Shown here one piece after another: positions 34,112-42,906 of a stretch of DNA of 62,680 bases. The first letter of the stretch is position 1, and each line of letters begins with the position of its first letter. Both the position numbers and the translations under genes were made by a program. This stretch comes from Streptomyces sp. AW19M42 (GTDB lineage: Bacteria; Actinomycetota; Actinomycetes; Streptomycetales; Streptomycetaceae). The notes under the pieces were generated by a model that made no database searches, was not told where the DNA came from, and was given only the letters and a program-made list of their open reading frames with translations. The DNA lies in assembly GCA_000470535.1 (NCBI GenBank), contig CBRG010000143.1, forward strand, positions 1 through 62,680. The letters are read 5' to 3'.

Positions 34112-34492
34112 ATGACCGCACCCTCATCCCGACCCGACATCATCGCCCTCCTCGCCGACGCGGACTTCAAGTACCGAGCCGACACCAACACGTGGAGCCA
34201 TCGCGACGGACGGCCGTTCAGCAAGGAGGAACAGGCTCATGTCCTCACAGCGACTCGCAGCGAGTTCCTCGATTTTGACGCGCAGTTCACGCGCTTCGTG
34301 AAGCACCGACAGGCATGGTCTGGCGCCTCGGAAGCACTGCAGCGCTTCCTCGCCCCGTTCATGCAGCAGCTCACCGTGAAGAACCTCGGCAACGCCCATG
34401 AGCTCATGAGCGAAGAGGACCGGACGGAGTTCAACCGCCTGCTCGGCCTCGTAGCCAAACCCCCGCGACCCTTCACAGCCAACACCTACTGA
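34112..34492 (+). CDS. Small hypothetical protein
   Basis: 126-residue hydrophilic protein (MTAPSSRPDIIALLADADFK ... EFNRLLGLVAKPP), predicted mostly helical. No family recognised. An AAGGAG lies about 13 bp upstream of the ATG, and codon usage is typical. It follows the relaxase gene on the same strand and may be part of the element. Confidence 0.65.
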   Translation: MTAPSSRPDIIALLADADFKYRADTNTWSHRDGRPFSKEEQAHVLTATRSEFLDFDAQFTRFVKHRQAWSGASEALQRFLAPFMQQLTVKNLGNAHELMSEEDRTEFNRLLGLVAKPPRPFTANTY

Positions 34493-34692
34493 CGAAGGGC
34501 CGCGTCGTTGTTCGACCAGGGCGAGGAATCGGCCTGGCCGGAGTGTCTGCCAGCCTCAGCGATCGGAGCGACGAGAGATCAGATAGGCACCGTCGCTTAG
34601 CGGTGCCAGCAAGCGGGACATAGCACCCAGTGTTGACACGGTCCCGCCCCAGCAGCCACGAGTCCGCTGCACACAAGACCTGCTAGAGCAGC

Positions 34693-34740
34693 ACAAAGCC
34701 GGGCCGCCCAGACGGGAGGCCCGGCTTTGTTACGCGGGGG
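34693..34740. terminator. Bidirectional terminator
   Basis: Inverted repeat of 13 bp, ACAAAGCCGGGCC (34693-34705) with GGCCCGGCTTTGT (34728-34740). It separates the plus-strand mobilisation genes from the convergent DUF317 gene. Confidence 0.8.
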
Positions 34741-34747
34741 GCGCTTC

Positions 34748-35803
34748 TCAGCTGGCGGGGGCACACAGGAGCTGGTCCCGCGTACTTTCCGGCAGCACCC
34801 GGCGCAGTACCGGTGCCGTGGAGCTGAGCGAGGAGGCGAACGCGGCGACCAAACGATGCGGCACGCTCGCGCTGAATGAGGCGGCCCACAGGTACGGAGC
34901 CCCCATTGCAGGCTCAGCCCACGCCTGCCAGCCCATCGCCACCTGCCCGTCCCTCTCGGCGGTCAGGACGCTGGGGTCGGCATCCTGAATGAGGGGCGGC
35001 ACCTCGCCGAGGCTGAGGCGGGCGGTGAAGGTGGGGTGCATCGCCGCCGCGTGGGGCTGGTCGGCGTCCCGAAGCCAACCGTTCCCGGCGGCCGTAGCGA
35101 GGACCAGTTCGGGACCGTCGTACAAGGTGGTGGGCTGGCTGCATTGGTCGAGCGCCAGGAGAAACTCGGTGATGGCCTCTCCCGGTACGCCTGGGGTGAA
35201 GTAGGCGGACCAGTCCGCGAGCGAACTGGTGGTGTCCGAGCGGGCCGAGACCTGCCACGCGACCGGCAGGCCACCGAGGTGGAACGGCTCGTCCGCCAGC
35301 ACCCACTGTGCCCATCGAAGAGCGTCGGGACTGATGTGCAGGACGGTGCTGCGCACCACCTGGTGATCTCCCAGCTCATCGAAGTCTCGCCGTCCTCGCA
35401 CGGCTGTCAGACTCGTCCAGCCCAGACCTGCGAGGCTGTCCGCGACGACATCGCAGAGACGGCCGTCATCGCCGGCCAGGTGTCGGGGGCTGACCCAGTA
35501 CGCGGGAAGAGCGCCAGCCGCGAAAGAGGGATCGAACGGGTAGCGCGGATTCAGGAGTGCCTCCAAGAGCCGGGTTCGGGTGTACTGGGCGCCGGCAACG
35601 TGGCGCGGCAGCGCCTGGACGGGAGCCTGCCGGTTCATAGCGACGGCGGCCTCGGGCGGCAGGCGCCCGAGCCCGCTGTCGGCGTCGCGCCGCCAGCTAG
35701 ATAGACGAGTGAAGAAGCTGCGGCCAAGGGGAGCCGCAGGCGCGCCGATCAGCGCTCTGACCTGGGCGTCCGGCAGGTCGTCTACCCTGACATCCCTCTG
35801 CAC
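34748..35803 (-). CDS. DUF317-domain protein
   Basis: 351-residue protein with two DUF317 modules. The first contains YWVSPRHLAGDDGRLCDVV and VLHISPDALRWAQWVLADEP with PVAWQVSARSDT; the second is less complete (WQAWAEPAMGAPYLWAASFS). DUF317 proteins are abundant in Streptomyces accessory regions, with unknown function. GTG start; a later start is possible because the first 70 residues are not domain-like. Confidence 0.8.
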   Translation of the reverse strand: MQRDVRVDDLPDAQVRALIGAPAAPLGRSFFTRLSSWRRDADSGLGRLPPEAAVAMNRQAPVQALPRHVAGAQYTRTRLLEALLNPRYPFDPSFAAGALPAYWVSPRHLAGDDGRLCDVVADSLAGLGWTSLTAVRGRRDFDELGDHQVVRSTVLHISPDALRWAQWVLADEPFHLGGLPVAWQVSARSDTTSSLADWSAYFTPGVPGEAITEFLLALDQCSQPTTLYDGPELVLATAAGNGWLRDADQPHAAAMHPTFTARLSLGEVPPLIQDADPSVLTAERDGQVAMGWQAWAEPAMGAPYLWAASFSASVPHRLVAAFASSLSSTAPVLRRVLPESTRDQLLCAPAS

Positions 35804-36005
35804 TCGCTGGCCAGTCTTTCGTGGCCTTTTCCTGTCTGCCCCCGGCGAACTGGTGTCCGCTGTCGTTCAACCCGGTCGTTTGAACAGCGAACGTAGCCGC
35901 TTCGGTTGGCTGCGGTTGTTTACGGAGTCGTGCGGTGAAGGTGCTTGTGGGCAGCCCAGCACGAGGGCACTCGCGGTAACACACCCTCCATGCACTGGCA
36001 GCGTC

Positions 36006-36311
36006 CTACAGGTGGTCGAGGGGTTCGGCGGCGTACGTGCCGTCGCCGAGCGGCGCATCGGTTAGCTCGAAGCGTTGAGGCAGGCTGCCGACCCGGCGAG
36101 TGACGACGCTGCCGGGGGCCCGGGTGGTCTCGTAGTACAGAGGAGTGCCGCCAGCGTCGGCGGTTCCAAGCAGACTGAAGCGGCGCAGCACGCGGGGTGG
36201 CGTCGGGGTGGTCCGGCGACGCCGGTAGAGCCGGGTGGCTACGGCAGCGAGACCGGTGACGACCAGGCCAACTGCAATCGGGATCAAAAACTTGTCGAAG
36301 AACGCGGACAC
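36006..36311 (-). CDS. Small single-pass membrane protein
   Basis: 101-residue protein with one N-terminal transmembrane helix (FLIPIAVGLVVTGLAAVAT) followed by a basic RLYRRRRT stop-transfer and a cytoplasmic beta-rich tail. GTG start with GGAG 10 bp upstream. No family recognised. It lies 74 bp downstream of the next gene on the same strand. Confidence 0.55.
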   Translation of the reverse strand: MSAFFDKFLIPIAVGLVVTGLAAVATRLYRRRRTTPTPPRVLRRFSLLGTADAGGTPLYYETTRAPGSVVTRRVGSLPQRFELTDAPLGDGTYAAEPLDHL

Positions 36312-36385
36312 GGCGGCATCACTCCTGCGAGGCGGGTAGGGCTCGCCACTGCGACGGGCCGCGCCGAGGATGCGGCAGGCGGGGG

Positions 36386-36976
36386 TTAGCCGCGCAACCC
36401 CCGATCATCTTGCTCCTCCGTCCGGAAGTTGGGTGTGGTCGGCGGATCGTCGTACAGCGCCCTCGGTACGTCAGCGTCGGCCCCCCAGCTTGGATGCACG
36501 GCGAACGCGGAGGGTGCCTCCTCGTCCCAAGAGGGCCGGGATGTAGTGGCGTCGTAGTGAGCTAGGGCGGCGCGGAAGACGGGGAGATTCTCACCGGACA
36601 TCTCGTAGGCCGATGCCTGTCGCCATCCGTCCTGTGGGCCGCCGCCGTAGACAACTGTGACTGGCGCCTCGGTGCCTTCGGGCCACCAGCCGTGCTTGTA
36701 GCCGCGCTTGAGGGCGTAGGTCAGGGCCACTGTGGGGCCGCGCAGTCCGCGCGGGAACGCCTCGCGCAGCACGACGGCTTCCAGATGGCCGTCGGACTCA
36801 ACGACCAGGCGCACAAACTGGCGGGCGTCCTCATTGAGTGTGTTCAGGAAGACCATCGCCCGGTCGGCACCCCATGCGGTGTCTACGGACACGGCCAGTT
36901 CGTCTCGGTGCTCGGCGAGCAGGGCGAGGAGCTTGCCCTCGAACTCCTCACTCGCGCCTTCAATGGTGAACCTCAC
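36386..36976 (-). CDS. Hypothetical protein
   Basis: 196-residue acidic protein (MRFTIEGASEEFEGKLLALL ... VVLREAFPRGLRGPTVALTY). The middle resembles a small alpha/beta domain; the tail is disordered. No family recognised. GTG start with GAGGGGG upstream. It is probably co-transcribed with the small membrane protein. Confidence 0.65.
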   Translation of the reverse strand: MRFTIEGASEEFEGKLLALLAEHRDELAVSVDTAWGADRAMVFLNTLNEDARQFVRLVVESDGHLEAVVLREAFPRGLRGPTVALTYALKRGYKHGWWPEGTEAPVTVVYGGGPQDGWRQASAYEMSGENLPVFRAALAHYDATTSRPSWDEEAPSAFAVHPSWGADADVPRALYDDPPTTPNFRTEEQDDRGLRG

Positions 36977-37420
36977 AACGACCCCCTCAGCACTCTATGT
37001 GATCTCTATCGATCGCTATAGGCAGTGTCACGGAGTGGGGCCTGGGTTGTCTATAGAGATGACGTAGCGGTCTATGGGGCGTCACTATTTTGCGGGTGGG
37101 GGCATGCCGGATTCGGCGGGGCTCGGTTCGATGGCAAGACGACTGGGTTCGACGCCAACGGACAACTGGGATACGGGCGACACTTGTACGTCGCCGGAAG
37201 CGCCGCGTAGGAGCCGTGAACCCCATCCCGCGGCGATGTCAGCGCAGACGGAGACCAGGGCCACGACCTGAGAGCATTCGCCGACGTCTTGCCCGCAGAC
37301 ACGGGCCCGCTTGCCTGGAGACATGCCAGATGGAGCAACAGTCTGCCCCTGGGGACAGCCCTGCCGTATCCCCATAGAAACCCGGTGCGCACGACAGACA
37401 GAGTGCTGAATAGTTACTGC
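36977..37420. promoter_or_regulatory. Divergent intergenic region with CTAT-type repeats
   Basis: About 440 bp between two divergent genes. Around 36993-37075 the motifs CTCTATGTGAT, CTCTATCGAT, GCTATAGG, GTCTATAGAGAT and GTCTATGG cluster, including an inverted ATCTCTAT / CTATAGAGAT pair about 45 bp apart. This resembles a multi-site operator. Short frames further right are not supported. Confidence 0.45.
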
Positions 37421-38125
37421 ATGGATGCGATCGACGCCGCACGTGCCGCTATCAAGGAGCACCACCCTGACGCCCGGGCCGCCTTCCTGGGAGGCAGCGT
37501 CGTGACGGAACGCCGCACGGCGATGTCGGACCTCGACATCGTGGTGCTCCTCCATGGATCCCCAGCCCCGTACCGGGCAAGTCTCCAGCACGGTGAGTGG
37601 CCAGTGGAGATGTTCGTGCACACCGAGGCAACGTGGCACGCATTCGTCGAGCGGGAAGTACGAAAGCGCAGATCACCGCTGCTCTGGATGTGCGCCGACG
37701 GGATCCTGCTCTTCGACCACGACGGGGTCGGCGCCTACGTCGCCGCTGAGGCCCGGAAGCTGACCGCGGCGGGACCGCCGACGGTGTCAGCTGAAGAGAT
37801 CGATGATTGCCGCTACGCGATCACTGACCTTCTCGACGACCTTGCGGGCAGCGAAGATCAGAGCGAACGGTTGTTCATTGCCACCGAATTGGTACGACGC
37901 ACCGGCGAGTTGGCGCTGACCGCCGGCGGATCCTGGAACGGAGGCGGGAAGTGGCTGGCGCGCCGTCTTGAGACCACGGCGCCGGGACTCAGCATGCGCC
38001 TTCACGACGGCCTTCGTGACGTACTGGCAAGGCGGATTGAGCCGCTCGTGGAAGTCGTGGACGAAGTGCTGGAGCAGGTCGGCGGTCGGCTGTGGGTTGG
38101 CTATAGGCGCGGTGGCACTCTGTGA
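37421..38125 (+). CDS. Nucleotidyltransferase-fold protein
   Basis: 234-residue protein with a Pol-beta-type nucleotidyltransferase core: Gly24-Gly25-Ser26 followed by Asp37-Leu-Asp39 (MSDLDIVVLL) and a third acidic strand near VEMFVHTE. A helical C-terminal domain resembles HI0074/KNTase-like partners. Such proteins can modify antibiotics, tRNA or protein targets; nothing nearby fixes the substrate. ATG 37421 chosen; GTG 37385 would add 12 residues. Confidence 0.75.
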   Translation: MDAIDAARAAIKEHHPDARAAFLGGSVVTERRTAMSDLDIVVLLHGSPAPYRASLQHGEWPVEMFVHTEATWHAFVEREVRKRRSPLLWMCADGILLFDHDGVGAYVAAEARKLTAAGPPTVSAEEIDDCRYAITDLLDDLAGSEDQSERLFIATELVRRTGELALTAGGSWNGGGKWLARRLETTAPGLSMRLHDGLRDVLARRIEPLVEVVDEVLEQVGGRLWVGYRRGGTL

Positions 38126-38411
38126 ACGAAGTCGCCGTGGAGGGCAGGCGCGCGTTGGAGCGGTTGTTCGCGCGCATGAATAGATCGACCTCACGGCGTC
38201 CCACAAAGGCCAACTGACCCACCACCGGGGGCCGGCGCCCGGTCTCCATCTCAGACGCCGATGCGGGCCACCTTGCGGCCAACCTTGAGGTACAGCTCGA
38301 CTCTGTCGAGCGCACCCGCCGCACCGACCACCGCACCGAGCGCCTGCTGGACGGAAGCCTCCGTGAGCTGAGTGGTCTGCTGCTCTCCGTATGGCGACCG
38401 CAGCTCCAGAG

Positions 38412-39365
38412 TCAGTTCGGAGCAAGCAAATCCCGAACCTCCTCAGCGCACCCCCACGACAGAGTGACACCGGCACCCCCGTGACCGTAGTTGTGCACGA
38501 CCAGCGCACCGCCCGCCCTCCGCTCCGCCTCCACGCAAACCGTGGATCGGGTCGGCCGAGCGCCGATCCGGTGCTCCAGGACACGCGCACGGGCGAGGCG
38601 GGGTTCGACCTTGACGCATCGAGCGAGAATGCCGGCCGCCGCCTTGCCGTCTGGGGCGAGGCCGCCTTCGCCGTCGATGGCTGTGCCGCCCAGGACGACG
38701 GTCTCTCCATGCGGGTAGAAGCACAACAGATCCGGTGAAGTGCCGGTGTCCTCGGAAAAGAACTCGGTGAGCCCCGGGTTGGTGACCACTACGTGCTGGC
38801 CGCGAATCGGCCGCAGTTCTGGATCCCGGACCAGGTCGCGGGCTCCCAAGCCCGCACAATTGACGATCGCAGGGACCGGCCCGACGTCCGCGAGCGAAGT
38901 CAGGCGTCGCTGCTCCACCGTCCCGCCCGCTACATGCAGACGGCGCAGAAGGTAGTCGAGATGAGCGGGCATGTCGATCAGCGGCACTGTGAACCGGTAC
39001 CCGGCGGTGAACCCGGTCGGAAGTTCGGTCGGCTCGCACGGCCGGAACCCCGGCAGGGTCGTAGCCCAGTCCGGCGGAGACTCGGCCGTACGCGATGCCT
39101 CGATGCCGCTGGTGAGCCGGACACCCGTGGCCTGGTCCTCGGCCAGCTCCCGGAATACCTCCAGGGACCGCTGCCCCCACCGATCGACCTTGTCCTTCGG
39201 CTCCACCAGGTACGGGCCCCACATAGCCCCGGCGGCCAGCGAGGTGGCACCGGGCACCTGCTCGGCGATCACTCGCACCAAGGCCCCGGCCTCGGCGAGA
39301 ACGACGGCGGTGGTCAGTCCTGCCACCCCAGCCCCGACAACGACAACGCGCTCCCCAGCGTTCAT
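38412..39365 (-). CDS. D-amino-acid-oxidase-like FAD enzyme
   Basis: 317-residue flavoprotein. The dinucleotide motif GAGVAG is at residues 11-16 (VVVVGAGVAGLTTAVVL). The late HNYGHGGAGVTLSWG is the signature of D-amino-acid oxidases, and RPIRGQHVVV fits the substrate domain. Predicted to oxidise a D-amino acid or glycine-like amine to the imine with H2O2. It is 10 bp downstream of the HTH/TPR regulator on the same strand and beside the nine-gene operon, so it might act in that pathway. Confidence 0.88.
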   Translation of the reverse strand: MNAGERVVVVGAGVAGLTTAVVLAEAGALVRVIAEQVPGATSLAAGAMWGPYLVEPKDKVDRWGQRSLEVFRELAEDQATGVRLTSGIEASRTAESPPDWATTLPGFRPCEPTELPTGFTAGYRFTVPLIDMPAHLDYLLRRLHVAGGTVEQRRLTSLADVGPVPAIVNCAGLGARDLVRDPELRPIRGQHVVVTNPGLTEFFSEDTGTSPDLLCFYPHGETVVLGGTAIDGEGGLAPDGKAAAGILARCVKVEPRLARARVLEHRIGARPTRSTVCVEAERRAGGALVVHNYGHGGAGVTLSWGCAEEVRDLLAPN

Positions 39366-39375
39366 GATCTCGACA

Positions 39376-40872
39376 CTAACGGCCAGGTGGCGTCGATGGA
39401 GCATGTCGGGCGAGTGCGTCTTCGAGGACCGGGAGGAAGCTGCGGACGTGTGGGTTGCGCTGGCGGCGGCGGAGGTCCGCGGCAAGCTGGTGCAGTAGGG
39501 CGGCGCTCCTCGGTGAACGCACGGCGTCAAGGCGGTCAGCCGCGATCAGTCCGATCTCGCAGGCCGCCTCCAGGTCTCCGTGAGCGCTGTGCCCCAAGGC
39601 CAGCCAGGCACCTTCGAACATGGCCCTACGTTGGCTGGGATCGCCACGCGGAACGTCGTATGCCCCGGACCGGAGCATCTCGGTCCCCTGCGCGAGGAAT
39701 CGTCGGGCCTTCGTGCCGCCGTCGGCCTTCTGCCGCGCGCGCCCCATCTGGATGAAGCCGTAGCCGGCCTGGCAGTCCAGGTGGTTGTCGGTCAGAAAGT
39801 ACATCCACCGGGGCTCCTCCTGGCTGCCGTCCCGACTTGCGATCAGTTCTCGGGCAGAGCCACGGGTATGTGCGAAGTCGTTGTCACGGCCGGCGGCGGC
39901 ATACGCGTAGGCGAGCCGGGAAAGGACGGATGCCCGGGCGGCGGGCGGAGCGGCTTCGCTGGCGCGGCGGGCGGCCTCGCCGAGGGCGATTGCGTCCGCC
40001 GGGTGTCCTCGGCTCGCTGCCTGGAAGGAGAGGTCGCCCAGGATGTGGGCGCACAGGGGGAGGTCGTTGGCCTGATGCGCGGCTCTCAGCGCCGTGGCGA
40101 AGTAGCGCTGCGCCAGGCCGTGATCGGCGGCGTCGAAGGCCATCCAGCCGGCCAGCTGGCCAATCTCCGCAAGCGCGCGGATAAGCCTGCTCGTTACGAC
40201 GGGCGAGTGACCACCATCGTGAATGAGTAGTCCCACCGCGCGGAACTGAGCACCTACGTAGGGGAGATGTCGCGCCCCGCCGTGCTCGTCGTCAAGCAAC
40301 TGGAGCATGGGCAGGTGCTGCTCAACCTGGTCGACAAGTGGATCGGCGCCGTTCGACGGAGCTATCCGGGGCGCGTACTGGCCTCGCCCTGCCGTTCCGT
40401 CAAGGTACTGGGCGACGATCGCGAGTAGCCCCGCGCCTGAGATCGCAAGGAATCGGCGTCGGTCGACGAGCCCTCCCATCACCCAGTCTTCCACGATCGC
40501 CTCCATGCCCTGCACGGTCCAGGGCCGTGCGAGATCCGTGTCCGCAGGGACGAGAGCAGAGGAGTCGCCCGCGCGGCCTTGCCACAGTTCGGCCACCGAG
40601 ATGGCCCTGCCCAGTTCCTGGGAGAGCACGTAGGCAGCCATCATCGGCAACGGCGAACGCGGAAGGGAACCACCGTCCCTCCAGTGGTACGGCGCCGACT
40701 CGGCGACGGTGCCCGCTCCGAACACCCGGTTGAGCTTGCGAGCAAGCGCCTTGGGGCTCCATCCGAGTTCGTCGAGGCAGCCCGACAGCACGGCGTTCGG
40801 TCCCCCTACCTGCTGTGCCACGTGCGACCACCTCGCGTCCCAAGGGTTCGTCGACCACTTCGCGCTCCCCAT
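39376..40872 (-). CDS. NsdA-like HTH/TPR regulatory protein
   Basis: 498-residue protein: an N-terminal HTH-like domain (LDELGWSPKALARKLNRVFG) followed by about 350 residues of TPR-type helices (FQAASRGHPADAIALGEAARRA and similar). This is the architecture of NsdA-type Streptomyces regulators that modulate antibiotic production. It is divergent from the nine-gene operon with a 150-bp gap between, which makes it the prime candidate regulator of that operon. Confidence 0.8.
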   Translation of the reverse strand: MGSAKWSTNPWDARWSHVAQQVGGPNAVLSGCLDELGWSPKALARKLNRVFGAGTVAESAPYHWRDGGSLPRSPLPMMAAYVLSQELGRAISVAELWQGRAGDSSALVPADTDLARPWTVQGMEAIVEDWVMGGLVDRRRFLAISGAGLLAIVAQYLDGTAGRGQYAPRIAPSNGADPLVDQVEQHLPMLQLLDDEHGGARHLPYVGAQFRAVGLLIHDGGHSPVVTSRLIRALAEIGQLAGWMAFDAADHGLAQRYFATALRAAHQANDLPLCAHILGDLSFQAASRGHPADAIALGEAARRASEAAPPAARASVLSRLAYAYAAAGRDNDFAHTRGSARELIASRDGSQEEPRWMYFLTDNHLDCQAGYGFIQMGRARQKADGGTKARRFLAQGTEMLRSGAYDVPRGDPSQRRAMFEGAWLALGHSAHGDLEAACEIGLIAADRLDAVRSPRSAALLHQLAADLRRRQRNPHVRSFLPVLEDALARHAPSTPPGR

Positions 40873-41023
40873 GGTGGGGCAGGCAGCTGCCGAATCTCCT
40901 GCCTATCAAGGAAGTTGACCGAGTTGACCGACTGATCGGGTGCTGCACGACCGGCCTCCTCCGGTGTTCTTGAGTCACGGCGGAAGGCGCCGCCTTCGAC
41001 GCCGGCGGAGAAAGAGGTGGGCC

Positions 41024-41551
41024 TTGAGAAACCACACGAGCACCTCCCGAGACCGTCCGGGCAGTGTGCTGGAGCGCGCCACCGCGCGACCGGTCTCCGC
41101 TCCCTCACACGGGTACGCCGATGGCGGCGGTACGACCACGCTGATCACGGACCTGCCATACGGGCCGAGGGCGGCCGCGGTCGCTCGGGAAGCCGTCACT
41201 GTGGCGCTCATCGGCACCGAGGCGGACCTGCTCGACGACGCCCGACTGATCGGGTCGGAACTCGCAACGAATGCGTTCGCCTCGGGGAACCCGCCTCTGG
41301 TCCTGTGCGTGGACCGCAGGAGTCCGGTCATCGGTGGCCTGGAGGTCGAGATCACCGTGACCGACGGTGGCTGCCCCCTTCCCGCGCCTACCTCTCATCC
41401 GGCCTCCGAGGAGCAGGCCGAATCGGGGCGGGGCCTGGTCCTCGTCGAGGCACTGGCCGACGCCTGGTCCCTGACGACCGGCACCGACGGCACCCGCGCC
41501 TGGTGCCGGCTGACGCGCGCGTCCAGCTCTTCGCCTGCGAGAACGCTCTGA
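41024..41551 (+). CDS. ATP-binding (HATPase_c) regulator
   Basis: 175-residue protein with an RsbW/anti-sigma-kinase-type ATPase fold: N-box DARLIGSELATNAF, G1 box VTDGGCPLP and G2 SGRGLVLVEALADAW. Such proteins are common regulators in Streptomyces and often open biosynthetic operons. TTG 41024, 4 bp after AGAGGTGG, is the likeliest start but is uncertain. First gene of the nine-gene operon. Confidence 0.8.
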   Translation: MRNHTSTSRDRPGSVLERATARPVSAPSHGYADGGGTTTLITDLPYGPRAAAVAREAVTVALIGTEADLLDDARLIGSELATNAFASGNPPLVLCVDRRSPVIGGLEVEITVTDGGCPLPAPTSHPASEEQAESGRGLVLVEALADAWSLTTGTDGTRAWCRLTRASSSSPARTL

Positions 41552-41595
41552 TGCCCGCGCCTGCAAGATCCTGTCTTCGAAGGAGGCACCACACG

Positions 41596-42906
41596 GTGCG
41601 CATCGACCATGCGACCCCACCGTCCCCGTCCGCTGAAGCACCGACGGCCGTTCGTCATCCTCGCGTAGTCGTCGCCCTTCACGAGGGCCTGTACGGCGCT
41701 GAGTCGGGCACCGGCTTCAGTAACCGAGCCTTCCTCACGGCGCTCGCCCGCCTCCTGCCGACGGGCCGCCTCTCCGTGATCTCCCCACCCGTCTCTGAAA
41801 CAGCGGTCGCGCACGATCGGCGGTGGAGCCGCGAGGTCCAGCTGATGCTGGACGAGGCGGAGGCCGAGGTGATCACGATTCCCGAGGTCCAGATGCCCCC
41901 GGATTCCGTCCGCGGCTCCACGCACCTGTGCGCCCTGACGGGGAGAGCTGCCGCACGCGTCGCTGATCGCGCGAGCCGCTGCCTGCTCGTCGGCCTCGAC
42001 GTTCCCTTCCTCGGCCTCGCGGCTTACACGCCACCGACCACAGACCTGCTGCTCATCCCCCGCTCCGCAGCGGCCATGACGCGGCCTGGAGACCTGTCCC
42101 GAATCCGCTGGGAACGTGAGGGCCTGCGGGCGGCGACCGCCCAAGGCGGTCGTATCGGGGCCATCTCCACCCACATGCGAAACCACCTCGTCACGAACTG
42201 TGCCATCCCGCGGGCGGGCATCGTGAACATCCCGAACGGGCTGATCCGAGAGGAGATGGCCAGGCAGACGCACGTTCGACCCCTGCCCTTCAAGGCCCGA
42301 GCCGGCTTTCTGCTTGCGATAGGGCGCGCGGTGCCCAGCAAGGGGTTCGAAGACCTTCTGGAGGCGCTGCACGTTCTGAAGGAACGAGGGGTCCGCCTGC
42401 CACATCTACTCCTGGCGGCCGTCACGTCGAGTGATCACGAGCACCTGACCTCGTACCAGAGGCACCTGGCAGCAGGTATCCGCGCCTATGGCTTGGACGC
42501 GACGCTGATCACCCGCTTCACCCCCTCCATCCGCTCCTGGCTGCATAGCCCCGCGCTGCACGCGGTCGTCGTTCCCTCGCGCGAGGAGCCCTTCGGACGG
42601 ATACCTCTGGAGGCGTTCGCGGCGGGGGCGGGGCCGGTCGTCGCGACCAGCGCCGGCGGACTGGCCCAGACCGTCATCGAAGGCGAGACCGGCTTCACCG
42701 CCGCCCCCAGGGACTCCCGGTCTCTGGCGTCGGCCCTGCACCGAGCCCTGACCACCCTGCCCAGAGAGCGCGAGCGGCTCCGGAACGCCGGTGCGGCTCT
42801 GGTGCGTTCACGCCACGACTACGAGGCCAACATCGGCTCCGCCATCGGCCGCATCGCCCCCTGGGCTCTGGCTCCGTCGCCCACCGGGGAAAGCAGGAGC
42901 CAGTGA
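41596..42906 (+). CDS. Family 4-type glycosyltransferase
   Basis: 436-residue GT-B glycosyltransferase. The N-terminal domain has LHEGLYGAESGTGFSNRAFL; the C-terminal nucleotide-sugar domain has LAIGRAVPSKGFEDLLEAL and the donor-site EEPFGRIPLEAFAAGAGP (E-x7-E). GTG 41596 has an AAGGAGG 9 bp upstream and is preferred over ATG 41551, which overlaps the preceding stop. Donor and acceptor are unknown. It overlaps the dehydrogenase start by GTGA. Confidence 0.9.
   Translation: MRIDHATPPSPSAEAPTAVRHPRVVVALHEGLYGAESGTGFSNRAFLTALARLLPTGRLSVISPPVSETAVAHDRRWSREVQLMLDEAEAEVITIPEVQMPPDSVRGSTHLCALTGRAAARVADRASRCLLVGLDVPFLGLAAYTPPTTDLLLIPRSAAAMTRPGDLSRIRWEREGLRAATAQGGRIGAISTHMRNHLVTNCAIPRAGIVNIPNGLIREEMARQTHVRPLPFKARAGFLLAIGRAVPSKGFEDLLEALHVLKERGVRLPHLLLAAVTSSDHEHLTSYQRHLAAGIRAYGLDATLITRFTPSIRSWLHSPALHAVVVPSREEPFGRIPLEAFAAGAGPVVATSAGGLAQTVIEGETGFTAAPRDSRSLASALHRALTTLPRERERLRNAGAALVRSRHDYEANIGSAIGRIAPWALAPSPTGESRSQ

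Larger units (their letters stand above)
21400..34740. mobile_element. Integrative mobilizable element at tRNA-Pro (right end uncertain)
   Basis: The span holds integrase, excisionase, Xre repressor, replication initiator with iterons, DnaC-like loader, MobC and relaxase, plus cargo beside the tRNA. No TraB/FtsK-type pump or Rep of pSAM2 type is present, so it differs from classical actinomycete integrative conjugative elements and probably borrows transfer functions. The right limit is set only by the last mobilisation-linked gene and terminator; the true end may lie beyond the window. Confidence 0.6.
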
